Below, piece by piece: positions 25,928 to 34,321 of a DNA stretch of 63,682 bases. The position numbers and the translations under genes were made by a program. Location of the stretch: positions 1 to 63,682 of the forward strand of contig NZ_BCXA01000042.1 in the NCBI RefSeq assembly GCF_001894865.1, in the 5' to 3' direction. The DNA is from Rhodococcus maanshanensis NBRC 100610 (GTDB lineage Bacteria; Actinomycetota; Actinomycetes; Mycobacteriales; Mycobacteriaceae). Below the pieces are notes generated by a model. The model saw nothing but the letters and a program-made list of their open reading frames with translations, had not been told where the DNA came from and searched no databases. The stretch's first letter is position 1. Each line of letters begins with the position of its first letter.

Positions 25928-27205
25928 ATGGTTCTGAATACGAAGGCGGTCCGCCGTGCGGCGGTCGCGGCGACTGCCGCATCGCTGCTCGCGATCACCG
26001 GTTGTTCGAGCGACAGCGGCTCCGGCTCCGGCGACGCCTCGGCTGAGAACACCGGCGGCCGTGGTCCGATCTCGTTCGCGATGGGCAAGAACGACACGGA
26101 CAAGCTCACCCCGGTCATCGCGAGCTGGAACGCCGCGCACCCGGACGAGCAGGTCGAGCTCAAGGAACTCCCCGGCGAGGCCGACGATCAGCGCGACAAG
26201 CTGGTCCAGTCGCTGCAGGCCGGCAACTCCGACTACGACGTGATGGCGCTCGATGTCACCTGGACCGCCGAGTTCGCCGCCAACGGCTGGCTGCAGCCGC
26301 TCGAGGGTGACCTGGCGATCCAGACCTCCGGCCTGCTGCCCGCCACCGTGGCCAGCGCGACCTACCGCGACAAGCTGTACGCGGCCCCGCAGAACACCAA
26401 CGCGCAGCTGCTCTACTACCGCACCGACCTGATGCCGACGGCGCCTGCGAACTGGCAGGCGCTCACCGACAGCTGCGCCACGGCCACCGCCAAGTCCGTG
26501 GACTGCCTGGTCACCCAGCTCAAGCAGTACGAGGGCCTGACCGTGAACACCACCCAGGCGATCAACTCGTGGGGCGGCTCGGTCGTCGGCCCCGACGGCC
26601 AGACCCCCGAGGTCGAGTCGCCCGAGGCCAAGGCCGGCCTGAAGTCGCTCGTCGACGCCTACGCGAAGGGCCAGATCGCCAAGCGCTCCACCGGCTTCAC
26701 CGAGGAGGAGACCAACCTCGCGTTCGTCGGTGGCGAGTCCATGTACGCCTACAACTGGCCGTACATGTACTCGAACGCCGAGAAGGACAGCTCCAAGGTC
26801 AAGGGCAATGTCGCGGTCGCGCCGATCGTCGGCCCCGCCGGCCCCGGCGCGTCCACCCTCGGTGGCTACAACAACGGCATAAACGTGAACTCGAAGAGCA
26901 AGCAGACCGCTCGCGACTTCGTCGAGTTCGTGCAGAACCCGGCGAACCAGCAGTCCTTCGCGGACGCGTCGTTCCCGCCGGTGCTCGCATCCGTGTACGA
27001 CGACGCCGCGCTGATCGCCAAGTACCCGTACCTGCCCGCGCTCAAGGCCGCGCTGGAGAACGCCGTGCCGCGCCCGGTCACGCCGTTCTACAACGCCGTC
27101 ACCAAGGCGATCCAGGACAACGCGTACGCCGCCATCACCGGCAAGAAGAGTGTCGACCAGGCGACCGCGGACATGTCCGCGGCCATCTCGGCCGCGTCCA
27201 AGTAA
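25928..27205 (+). CDS. Sugar ABC transporter substrate-binding lipoprotein
   Basis: 425 aa. A signal peptide with lipobox (AASLLAITGC, Cys about 27) is followed by a Ser/Gly spacer and a MalE-type extracellular binding domain: GPISFAMGKNDTDKLTPVI, DYDVMALDVTWTAEFAANGWL, YAAPQNTNAQLLYYRTDLM and later YAYNWPYMYSNA with aromatic residues expected for sugar stacking. It delivers the sugar to the two permeases encoded downstream. A 10-bp hairpin follows the stop and may protect or partly terminate the message, giving more binding protein than permease. Confidence 0.88.
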   Translation: MVLNTKAVRRAAVAATAASLLAITGCSSDSGSGSGDASAENTGGRGPISFAMGKNDTDKLTPVIASWNAAHPDEQVELKELPGEADDQRDKLVQSLQAGNSDYDVMALDVTWTAEFAANGWLQPLEGDLAIQTSGLLPATVASATYRDKLYAAPQNTNAQLLYYRTDLMPTAPANWQALTDSCATATAKSVDCLVTQLKQYEGLTVNTTQAINSWGGSVVGPDGQTPEVESPEAKAGLKSLVDAYAKGQIAKRSTGFTEEETNLAFVGGESMYAYNWPYMYSNAEKDSSKVKGNVAVAPIVGPAGPGASTLGGYNNGINVNSKSKQTARDFVEFVQNPANQQSFADASFPPVLASVYDDAALIAKYPYLPALKAALENAVPRPVTPFYNAVTKAIQDNAYAAITGKKSVDQATADMSAAISAASK

Positions 27206-27214
27206 GTCAGTAAG

Positions 27215-27239
27215 GCCGGGACCCGGCTCGGGTCCCGGC
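27215..27239 (+). terminator. Intercistronic hairpin after binding-protein gene
   Basis: A perfect 10-bp stem (27215-27224 with 27230-27239), 5-nt loop, no U-run, in the 69-bp gap between the binding protein and the first permease. It is more likely a stability or partial-attenuation element than a full stop. Confidence 0.5.
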
Positions 27240-27274
27240 AGTTCGAATCACGAAGAGAACCAGGTACACCAACG

Positions 27275-28360
27275 ATGGCTGACTCTGCTGGGCCACGGCA
27301 GGCAGACGAGGCCCGCGCCGCGGCCGGAGTCCTCACCGACTCCGGCCGCGACGTCAGCGCCTCCGGGCGCGAGGTATCCGACAGCGGGTATCCGGGTCGC
27401 GACGACGTAGCACCCCCACCGCGCAAGCGAGACCTGCGGGCGGTGTGGCTGATCGCGCCGACGATGGTGATCCTGGCGATCGTCATCCTCTACCCGGTCC
27501 TGCGGGCCATCTGGCTCTCGTTCCAGGCCGACAAGGGCCTCGACCCGGTGACCGGCACGTTCACCAAGGGCGGGTTCGCCGGCTTCGACCACTACCTGAT
27601 GTGGCTGACCCAGAACTGCGGTTCCGGGATGGGGTCCTGCCCGCCGGGCACCCTCGGCGCCGACTTCTGGCCGTCGGTCGGGATCACCTTCTTCTTCGCG
27701 GCCGTCACCGTCAGCATCGAGGTCCTGCTCGGCCTCTGGATGGCGACGATCATGGGCCGCACCTTCTTCGGCCGCTCGCTGCTGCGCGCCGCGGTGCTGA
27801 TCCCGTGGGCCATCCCGACGGCGGTCACCGCCAAGCTGTGGTTCTTCATCTTCGCGGAGAACGGCATCGCCAACAAGATCCTCGGGACCGACATCGCGTG
27901 GACGACGGATCCGTGGGCCTCGCGGTTCGCGGTGATCGTCGCCGACGTCTGGAAGACGACGCCGTTCATGGCGCTGCTCATCCTGGCCGGCCTGCAGATG
28001 ATCCCGCAGGACGTCTACGAGGCCGCCAAGGTGGACGGCGCCAGCGCCTGGCAGCGGTTCACCCAGATCACGCTGCCGCTGGTCAAGCCCGCGCTGATGG
28101 TGGCGGTCCTGTTCCGCACCCTCGACGTGCTGCGCATGTACGACCTGCCCGCGATCCTCAACGGCGACAGCGGCGCCACCCCGACCACCACGATGTCGAT
28201 CCTGGTGGTCGCGGACATCCGCAACGGCAACTTCAACAGCGCGTCCGCGCTGTCGACGCTGGTGTTCCTGATGATCTTCGCGGTGGCCTTCATCATGGTG
28301 AAGTTCCTCGGCGCCAACGCGGTGCGTACGCAGGACGAACAGCGCAAGGGAGACAAGTAG
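27275..28360 (+). CDS. Sugar ABC transporter permease 1 (MalF type)
   Basis: 361 aa. An unusual 50-residue polar start (rich in Ser, Arg and Asp) precedes six predicted helices, beginning with WLIAPTMVILAIVILYPVLRAIW. The EAA loop that docks on the ATPase is at about 245-265 (DVYEAAKVDGASAWQRFTQITLP). The stop TAG abuts the next permease. It forms the membrane channel with permease 2. Confidence 0.9.
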   Translation: MADSAGPRQADEARAAAGVLTDSGRDVSASGREVSDSGYPGRDDVAPPPRKRDLRAVWLIAPTMVILAIVILYPVLRAIWLSFQADKGLDPVTGTFTKGGFAGFDHYLMWLTQNCGSGMGSCPPGTLGADFWPSVGITFFFAAVTVSIEVLLGLWMATIMGRTFFGRSLLRAAVLIPWAIPTAVTAKLWFFIFAENGIANKILGTDIAWTTDPWASRFAVIVADVWKTTPFMALLILAGLQMIPQDVYEAAKVDGASAWQRFTQITLPLVKPALMVAVLFRTLDVLRMYDLPAILNGDSGATPTTTMSILVVADIRNGNFNSASALSTLVFLMIFAVAFIMVKFLGANAVRTQDEQRKGDK

Positions 28361-28362
28361 TG

Positions 28363-29280
28363 ATGGCGGGACGGCACCGCAGCGACGAGCTGGCGAAGTC
28401 GCCCTTCGGTCGCAGCCAAGAGCCGGCCGCGGCGACCGCGCGTCGCCGGCGGTCCCCCTGGCCGAGCGTGCGCACCTACATGGGCGCGGCCATCATCCTG
28501 ATCTGGGGGTTGGCCCCGTTCTACTGGATGGTCATCACCGCCTTCCGGGACGTCGACCACACCTTCGACACCACCCCGTGGCCGACCTACGTCACGCTCG
28601 ACAACTTCCGGGACGCGCTGGCCACCGACAAGGGCAACGACTTCCTCGGCGCCATCGGCAACAGCCTCATCATCGGCGCCGCGACCACCGCGGTGGCGAT
28701 GATGCTCGGCATCTTCACCGCGTACGCGCTGGCGCGGATCGAGTTCCGCGGCAAGTACGTCGTGACCGGCATCATCCTGGCGGCCTCGATGTTCCCCGGC
28801 GTCGCGCTGGTGACGCCGCTGTTCCAGCTGTTCGGTGACATCGGCTGGATCGGTCACTACCAGGCGCTGATCATCCCGAACATCTCGTTCGTGCTGCCGC
28901 TGACCATCTACACGCTGACCTCGTTCCTCGGCGACCTGCCGTGGGAGCTCGAGGAGGCGGCCCGGGTCGACGGCGCCTCGCGGGGACAGGCCTTCCGGAA
29001 GGTGATCCTGCCGCTGGCCGCGCCCGCGTTGTTCACCACCGCGATCCTCGCCTTCATCGCGACGTGGAACGAGTACATGCTGGCGAACATGCTCTCCACC
29101 CGCGCGACCGAGCCGGTGACGGTGGCGATCGCCCGGTTCGAGGGCCCGGACTCTTTCTCGCAGCCGTACACCGCGGTGATGGCGGCGGGCACGCTGGTGA
29201 CGATCCCGCTCGTGATCATGGTGCTGCTCTTCCAGCGCCGGATCGTGTCCGGCCTGACCGCGGGCGGCGTCAAGTCGTGA
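28363..29280 (+). CDS. Sugar ABC transporter permease 2 (MalG type)
   Basis: 305 aa from ATG 28363; GTG 28360 immediately before it overlaps the previous stop and is an alternative. AAGGGAG lies 11 nt upstream. Six helices follow (MGAAIILIWGLAPFYWMVIT first) and the EAA motif is WELEEAARVDGASRGQAFRKV. The end KSGLTAGGVKS-type tail is typical of MalG-like subunits. Partner of permease 1. Confidence 0.9.
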   Translation: MAGRHRSDELAKSPFGRSQEPAAATARRRRSPWPSVRTYMGAAIILIWGLAPFYWMVITAFRDVDHTFDTTPWPTYVTLDNFRDALATDKGNDFLGAIGNSLIIGAATTAVAMMLGIFTAYALARIEFRGKYVVTGIILAASMFPGVALVTPLFQLFGDIGWIGHYQALIIPNISFVLPLTIYTLTSFLGDLPWELEEAARVDGASRGQAFRKVILPLAAPALFTTAILAFIATWNEYMLANMLSTRATEPVTVAIARFEGPDSFSQPYTAVMAAGTLVTIPLVIMVLLFQRRIVSGLTAGGVKS

Positions 29281-29290
29281 GCCTCGGCTC

Positions 29291-29485
29291 GTGAAGAACC
29301 GGGCGCGGCGCCGCCAGCAGGTCGAGATGCTGATCGGGATCCTCGGCTTCTTCACGGTGATGGCGTTCATCGGGGCGGTGGCCGGGATCGTGCGCGGCGA
29401 CCCCGGCCTCACCGAGTCGCTGGTGCTGGCCGGCTGTGTGGTGTTGCTCGGGCTGGCCGTCGCGGTGTGGCGGCGGGTGCGCTGA
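29291..29485 (+). CDS. Small two-helix membrane protein at the end of the sugar ABC operon
   Basis: 64 aa from GTG 29291, 10 bp after the permease stop. A basic start (KNRARRRQQ) leads to two hydrophobic helices (MLIGILGFFTVMAFIGAVAGIV and LVLAGCVVLLGLAVAV) and a WRRVR end. Known from the literature: the corynebacterial trehalose importer operon includes a small membrane protein gene (cg0833) needed for uptake. This ORF occupies a comparable operon slot, so an accessory role is plausible, but I cannot show homology by eye. It lacks a visible Shine-Dalgarno; translational coupling would explain that. Confidence 0.6.
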   Translation: MKNRARRRQQVEMLIGILGFFTVMAFIGAVAGIVRGDPGLTESLVLAGCVVLLGLAVAVWRRVR

Positions 29486-29523
29486 CGTAGATCCCGTTGC
29501 TCGTGCTGCGCCGGCCGCGCACC

Positions 29524-29564
29524 TCCCGGCCGGCCCCGCGCTCGCTCGTCGGGGCCGGCCGGGA
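29524..29564. terminator. Strong bidirectional hairpin with a competing stem
   Basis: A perfect 15-bp GC stem (29524-29538 with 29550-29564) and an 11-nt loop sit between the sugar operon and the convergent PI-PLC gene. A second inverted pair, TAGATCCCG at 29488-29496 with CGGGATCTA at 29560-29568, cannot form at the same time as the first. Confidence 0.7.
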
Positions 29565-29565
29565 T

Positions 29566-30825
29566 CTAGCTTCCGAAGATCGGTCTGCCACCGTGTGAGC
29601 TGCCGCCGGGGCGCTTGAGGTGTTCCGGGTTCTCGATGTCGAGGGCGGTGCATTCCGTTGGTGCGTTGACGGGGTTGCAGCGTGCGGGTGTGCCGCCGGG
29701 TACGTCGACCTGGAAGGTGGGGTGGTATCGGGGGTCCGGTTCGGGGAAGTCGGTGCTGACGATCTGTGCGCCGGATGCGAATGCTGCGTCGCGGCGGGCG
29801 ATGTCGCCGGTGACGGCGTTGGCATCGGCGCGGGTGCGCACGATGTAGCCCTGCCGGACCAGATCCGCGATCTTGGCGAAGTCCTTGGGATTCTCGGCGC
29901 GCACGACCGCGGCGTCAGGGTTGCCCGGCTCCGAGGCCGGGAACAGGACCCTGCCCTTGAGACTGCCGTCGGGGCGTAGGTAGTCGAGTCGGTGCCGGTC
30001 GTTGGTCAGGCAGTTGCAGTTGATGAACATGAACTTCCCGCGGGAGTCCGCGAGGGTTGGCCACGCGTTGTCTTTGACTGCGGCTTCGAGTGTCGGGTAC
30101 TTGCCCTGGACGTCGTCGGGGGTGATGAGTTTGTTGCCCAGCACGGATCTGATCTCCGCGTCGAGGCGGTTGTAGTCGTCGGGTCCCCACGGGCTCAGGG
30201 GTGGGTGGGGTTCGGTGTTCATCACGTCGAGGTCCTTGATCTCGATGACGATCATGAACGGCAGGTGTCCGGGGTTCTGATCCGACCACGTCTTGAGCGC
30301 GCCGAGGCACTGGGTGAGCTTCACGCACGAGGTCTGCTGGTCGACCTGGGGGACGTGGAAGACCTTCAGCCCCGGCTCTTTCCATGCCGGGTCGGCCATG
30401 GTGGTGGGTGCTCCGATCTCGGCGAGCATCGGGGCTTCGGCGTAGCGGCCGCCCTGCGGATCGGCATAGACGTCGAACACCAGGTGCCGGACACCGAGGT
30501 TGTCGAGTTGTTCGGGCAGGGGCTTGTGCCGGTAGTCGAGTGCCTTCGTGATCTGCTCGAGCGTGTAGCCAGGGAAGCTTGCGGTCACCGACGGCGGCAG
30601 GCCCTGCGGGATCAGCCCGGTGTGGTAGCTGTTGTGCGTACCCATCGTCTGCATCTGGTTCATCCGCAGGGTGTCATCGAGCGGATACGGATCCTGCCCG
30701 CTGCTGCCGACCGGTGCGGCAACACCGGCCGGGGCAGTGATTCCGGCGACCAGCGCACACATCGCTGTGGCGATGGCGCCTATGATGGCCCACCTTTGCC
30801 TCGAAGTCGGACTTGGAATACGCAT
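29566..30825 (-). CDS. Secreted PI-PLC-like phosphodiesterase (Ca2+-dependent C1 family)
   Basis: 419 aa from ATG 30825 (GAAGGAGAACC upstream). A signal peptide spans about 1-36 (RWAIIGAIATAMCALVAGITAPAGVAA). The mature TIM barrel begins with MQTMGTHNSYHTG, which carries the first catalytic His. HLVFDVYADPQGGRY and KVFHVPQVDQQTSC supply the acidic and second His positions; MIVIEIKDLD and FMFINCNC follow. Enzymes of this family cleave phosphatidylinositol or related phosphodiesters outside the cell. A possible role is lipid scavenging or host-membrane attack. It is divergent from an IclR-type regulator, a likely controller. The second half carries Cys pairs (CNCLTND, CNPVNAPTEC) that could form disulfides. 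Confidence 0.75.
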   Translation of the reverse strand: MRIPSPTSRQRWAIIGAIATAMCALVAGITAPAGVAAPVGSSGQDPYPLDDTLRMNQMQTMGTHNSYHTGLIPQGLPPSVTASFPGYTLEQITKALDYRHKPLPEQLDNLGVRHLVFDVYADPQGGRYAEAPMLAEIGAPTTMADPAWKEPGLKVFHVPQVDQQTSCVKLTQCLGALKTWSDQNPGHLPFMIVIEIKDLDVMNTEPHPPLSPWGPDDYNRLDAEIRSVLGNKLITPDDVQGKYPTLEAAVKDNAWPTLADSRGKFMFINCNCLTNDRHRLDYLRPDGSLKGRVLFPASEPGNPDAAVVRAENPKDFAKIADLVRQGYIVRTRADANAVTGDIARRDAAFASGAQIVSTDFPEPDPRYHPTFQVDVPGGTPARCNPVNAPTECTALDIENPEHLKRPGGSSHGGRPIFGS

Positions 30826-30956
30826 GGTTCTCCTTCGGTCGGTTGGTATTTCCTGCTGTTTCGGTTGTGCTGGGAGGCGTGTTCGACGAGCACGGAGCCG
30901 GCGCCGGAGAAGGTCGAAGTCTGGCACCAAGCGTGGAACTGTGTTACAAAATAGGA

Positions 30957-31928
30957 ATGATGGCTTCCAATGTGGCGGGTGATTCTAAGCACACCGCTCG
31001 CGCGGCATCAAGAGTCGGCGACCACGAATCCGGGACACGGCCCTCGGTAGAAAGGAAGTCGCCACCCACCGAACGGGTCGTTCAGGTCCTCAATCTGCTG
31101 GCAGAAACGCCGCGCGAGCGGCTCACGCTCACACAGATCGCGGCCAACCTCGACCTGGCCATGCCCACCTGCCTTGGCATCCTCACCGCCTTGACGGATG
31201 CCGAATTCGTCACGCGCGACGGGGCCAAGTCATACGGGTTGGGCCCGGCGCTGCAGCGTCTCGGATCTGCCTTTGAATCCGGGCTCGCCAACCTCGACCT
31301 GGTTCGCCCCGCCATCATCGAGCTGCACGATCGCCTGGGCATCAGCTGCGTTCTCAGCGCCACACACGAGGGCCAGATCGTGATCCTCGACCGGCTCGGC
31401 GCCGCCATGGCCGGTGACCGCCGCGACCTCATCGGCGCGAGACTGCCGCTGGCGCCACCACTCGGGCTGGTGAACACCGCCTGGGGGCCCGACGCCGTGG
31501 TCGACGCATGGCTCGGTCGGCAGCCACTGATCCCACTGGCAACAGGTGACGAAACTGCTCGCGCCATCATCGAAGACGGACGCCGGCGGGGCTACATCAT
31601 CGAATGCCTACCCTCGTCGATGGCGTCGACTGTCGTGCTCGCGACGGTGCTGACCTCGGGAATGCCACAGCGGGTCATCGACGAGCTCTGCCGGAATCTC
31701 CCCCCGTCAGACTGGTCCGAGTACCTCTTAACGACGCCGGGCGACTCGGCCGCCACCGTCCCCGTCGCACACATCAGTGCGCCGATCTTCGATCAGCACG
31801 GCGCCCAGCAGTACACCCTGACCCTCGTCCCCGAACGCACGGACGCCACCCTGGCTCACTGCGAGGAATGGGCCGCCGCCCTCCTCCACGCCACCCGCCA
31901 GGCAACCATCGCCCTCGGCGGCCGGTGA
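30957..31928 (+). CDS. IclR-family transcriptional regulator
   Basis: 323 aa from ATG 30957 (a second ATG follows at 30960). After a variable 40-residue start, a winged helix-turn-helix spans about 40-110 (ERVVQVLNLLAETPRERLTLTQIAANLDLAMPTCL) followed by the linker YGLGPALQRLGSAFESG and an IclR ligand domain (RPAIIELHDRLGISCVLSATHEGQIVILDRLG). The ligand domain looks divergent in its last third. It probably binds a small metabolite and acts on the 131-bp gap shared with the PI-PLC gene. TACAAA lies 6 nt before the ATG, so a leaderless start is possible, but the box lacks the final T. Confidence 0.82.
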   Translation: MMASNVAGDSKHTARAASRVGDHESGTRPSVERKSPPTERVVQVLNLLAETPRERLTLTQIAANLDLAMPTCLGILTALTDAEFVTRDGAKSYGLGPALQRLGSAFESGLANLDLVRPAIIELHDRLGISCVLSATHEGQIVILDRLGAAMAGDRRDLIGARLPLAPPLGLVNTAWGPDAVVDAWLGRQPLIPLATGDETARAIIEDGRRRGYIIECLPSSMASTVVLATVLTSGMPQRVIDELCRNLPPSDWSEYLLTTPGDSAATVPVAHISAPIFDQHGAQQYTLTLVPERTDATLAHCEEWAAALLHATRQATIALGGR

Positions 31929-31964
31929 AATCGGACTGGGAAGGGCGGGATCTACAGGTGACCC

Positions 31965-31981
31965 TCACCCGCCGCGGGTGA
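31965..31981. terminator. Small hairpin downstream of the IclR gene
   Basis: TCACCCG (31965-31971) pairs with CGGGTGA (31975-31981) across a 3-nt loop. Short; possibly a terminator or an operator-like palindrome. Confidence 0.3.
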
Positions 31982-32095
31982 ATCTGGTGACACGCCGACG
32001 GCGGGGCGGCGGAATTGTGGCGCGTCGATGGCCACGCCTGTTGATGAATGTCAGGATGCAGGGAAGACTCGGTCTCCCAGACAGGAATCCTGCAT

Positions 32096-34318
32096 GTGAG
32101 CTCGCCTACCAGCACGGCCCCGACGACCCCGCCGCCGCCCGAGGAACCGGGTGGTGGCGACCCGCCGGATGGTGAGCCCACTCCCCCGAAGCGGAGCAGG
32201 CGCCGCCTGATCCTGTGGATCGCGGCCGGGGTCGTGACGCTGCTGCTGGTCGTGCCTGCCGCGGTGTTCGCTGCCGGCTACTGGCAGGCGGAGGTGCCGC
32301 ATCCCTCGGACATGCGCACCAACCAGGTGGCGACGATCTTCGCCACCGACGGTTCGACGATCACGAAAGTCGTGCCGCCGGAGGGCAACCGCACCGACGT
32401 CGAGCTCGCGCAGATCCCCGAGCACGTCCGGCAGGCGGTCCTGTCCGCCGAGGACCGGGATTTCTACACCAACCCCGGCTTCTCCGTCTCCGGCTTCGCC
32501 CGGGCCGCGCGCGACAACATCCTCGGCAAGGCCAGCGCGGGCGGCGGCTCGACGATCACCCAGCAGTACGTGAAGAACACCCTGGTCGGCGCGGACCGGA
32601 ACGTCATCCGCAAGATGCGTGAGCTGGTGATCTCCTCGAAGATGGCGCGGCAGTGGTCCAAGGACGACATCCTCGCCGCGTACCTGAACACCATCTACTT
32701 CGGTCGCGGCGCGTACGGCATCGCGGCCGCGTCGAAGGCCTACTTCAACAAGCCGGTCGAGGAGCTCACGGTCGAGGAGGGGGCCGTGCTCGCCTCCGTC
32801 ATCCAGAGCCCGTCCAGCCTCGACCCCGAGACCAACCGCGCCAGGCTCGAGTCCCGCTGGCGGTACGTGCTCGACGGCATGGTCAGCCAGGGCCAGCTGT
32901 CGAAGGAGGGGCGGTCCGCCGCGCTGTTCCCCGCCGTGGTGCCGTCGAGTCAGCTGGTGGACGCGAACGCAGCGCGCGGACCGGAGGGGCTCATCCGGAC
33001 GCAGGTGCTCGCCGAGCTGGCCGCGGCCGGGATCAGCGAGCAGCAGCTGAACACCGAGGGCCTGCAGATCACCACCACCATCGACCCGAAAGCGCAGAAC
33101 GCGGCGATGGAGTCGGTGCGCGAGACGATGGCGGGCGAGCCAAAGGAGCTGCGCGCGGCGGTGGTGTCCGTCGATCCGCGCACCGGCGCGGTCCGCGCGT
33201 ACTACGGCGGGGCCGACGGTGCCGGTTTCGACTTCGCGCAGTCGCCGCTGCAGACCGGGTCCGCGTTCAAGGTGTTCGGCCTGGCCGCCCTGCTCAAGGA
33301 GGGCAAGGGCCTGCAGACGATGTTCAACAGCGCCCCGCTCACCGTCGGTCAGGTGGAGATCACGAACGTCGGCGGCGACGGCTGCGGGACCTGCACCATC
33401 GCGCAGGCGCTCAAGCAGTCGCTGAACACCAGCTTCTACCGGCTCACCCTGTCGATGGAGAACGGCTCGCAGAAGATCGCCGACGCCGCGCACGAGGCGG
33501 GCATCCCGAAGCAGATCCCCGGCGTCGAGGGCGAGAGTCTGACCCAGGACGGCGGCCCGCCGGAGAACGGAATCGTGTTGGGGCAGTATCAGTCCCGGCC
33601 GATCGACATGGCGTCCGCGTACGCGACGCTGGCCGCCTCCGGCATCTACCATCAACCCTACTTCGTGCAGCGGGTGGTGACCGCGGACGGCGCGGTGCTG
33701 CTGGATCGTCCTGCGCCGCAGGGAGAACGGCGGCTCGATGCGGCGGTGGCCGACAACGTCACCCAGGCGATGCTGCCGATCGCGGCCTACTCGAACGGGC
33801 ACGCTCTGTACGGCGGCAGGCCGTCGGCCGCCAAGACCGGGACCGCGCAGTTCGGCGACACCGGAATGAACAAGGACGCGTGGATGGTCGGCTACACGCC
33901 GACGCTGTCCACGGCGGTCTGGGTCGGAACGGAGCAGTCGCAGGCGATCGTGAACCAGTGGGGCGGATCGATTTACGGGTCCGGGCTGCCCTCGGACATC
34001 TGGAAGGGCACGATGGACGGCGCGCTGGAGGGCTCGGATTGGGAGTCGTTCCCGTGGCCGCAGCCCATCGGCGGCCAATCGGGCGTGCCCGCCTATTCGG
34101 GGGGCGGCACCGGTGACGGTTCCCGCGTGAACACGGGTGGCCCGGCACAGCAGGCCCCGATGCCGCAGGCCCCCGCGGGCCCGCCGGCCCAGGAGGGCCC
34201 ACCCCCGGCCCAGGTCCCGGCCCCGCCGGTGTTCGAGCCGCCCGCCCCGCTCCCGCCGCCGCCCCCGCCACGGAATGTGGAGATCCTGCCGGGCATCGTC
34301 ATCCCGCTTCCTGGCTGA
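32096..34318 (+). CDS. Class A penicillin-binding protein, paralogue A (bifunctional transglycosylase/transpeptidase)
   Basis: 740 aa from GTG 32096 (AGGAA upstream; the start VSSPTS parallels VSSPYD of the second copy). Pro-rich cytosolic start, one transmembrane helix (LILWIAAGVVTLLLVVPAAVFAAGY), GT51 transglycosylase (about 80-250) with EDRDFYTNPGFSVSGFARA and GGSTITQQYVKN, and transpeptidase (about 340-620) with SAFK (SxxK), SLN (SxN) and AKTGTAQ (KTG). A Pro-rich tail ends in NVEILPGIVIPLPG. It polymerises and cross-links peptidoglycan. It is a close paralogue of the 43002 gene, with a stretch nearly identical in DNA. It ends 3 bp from the convergent TIR-STAND gene. Confidence 0.93.
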   Translation: MSSPTSTAPTTPPPPEEPGGGDPPDGEPTPPKRSRRRLILWIAAGVVTLLLVVPAAVFAAGYWQAEVPHPSDMRTNQVATIFATDGSTITKVVPPEGNRTDVELAQIPEHVRQAVLSAEDRDFYTNPGFSVSGFARAARDNILGKASAGGGSTITQQYVKNTLVGADRNVIRKMRELVISSKMARQWSKDDILAAYLNTIYFGRGAYGIAAASKAYFNKPVEELTVEEGAVLASVIQSPSSLDPETNRARLESRWRYVLDGMVSQGQLSKEGRSAALFPAVVPSSQLVDANAARGPEGLIRTQVLAELAAAGISEQQLNTEGLQITTTIDPKAQNAAMESVRETMAGEPKELRAAVVSVDPRTGAVRAYYGGADGAGFDFAQSPLQTGSAFKVFGLAALLKEGKGLQTMFNSAPLTVGQVEITNVGGDGCGTCTIAQALKQSLNTSFYRLTLSMENGSQKIADAAHEAGIPKQIPGVEGESLTQDGGPPENGIVLGQYQSRPIDMASAYATLAASGIYHQPYFVQRVVTADGAVLLDRPAPQGERRLDAAVADNVTQAMLPIAAYSNGHALYGGRPSAAKTGTAQFGDTGMNKDAWMVGYTPTLSTAVWVGTEQSQAIVNQWGGSIYGSGLPSDIWKGTMDGALEGSDWESFPWPQPIGGQSGVPAYSGGGTGDGSRVNTGGPAQQAPMPQAPAGPPAQEGPPPAQVPAPPVFEPPAPLPPPPPPRNVEILPGIVIPLPG
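32648..32781 (+). repeat. Near-identical 134-bp segment shared with paralogue B
   Basis: Matches 43884-44017 at 133 of 134 bases, including third codon positions; the only difference is G at 32680 against C at 43916. Encodes the end of the transglycosylase domain. Confidence 0.9.
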
Positions 34319-34321
34319 CGG

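Noticed and set aside
27239-27249. GTTCGAATC resembling a tRNA T-loop
   Set aside because: No acceptor, D or anticodon stem surrounds it; it follows an intercistronic hairpin.
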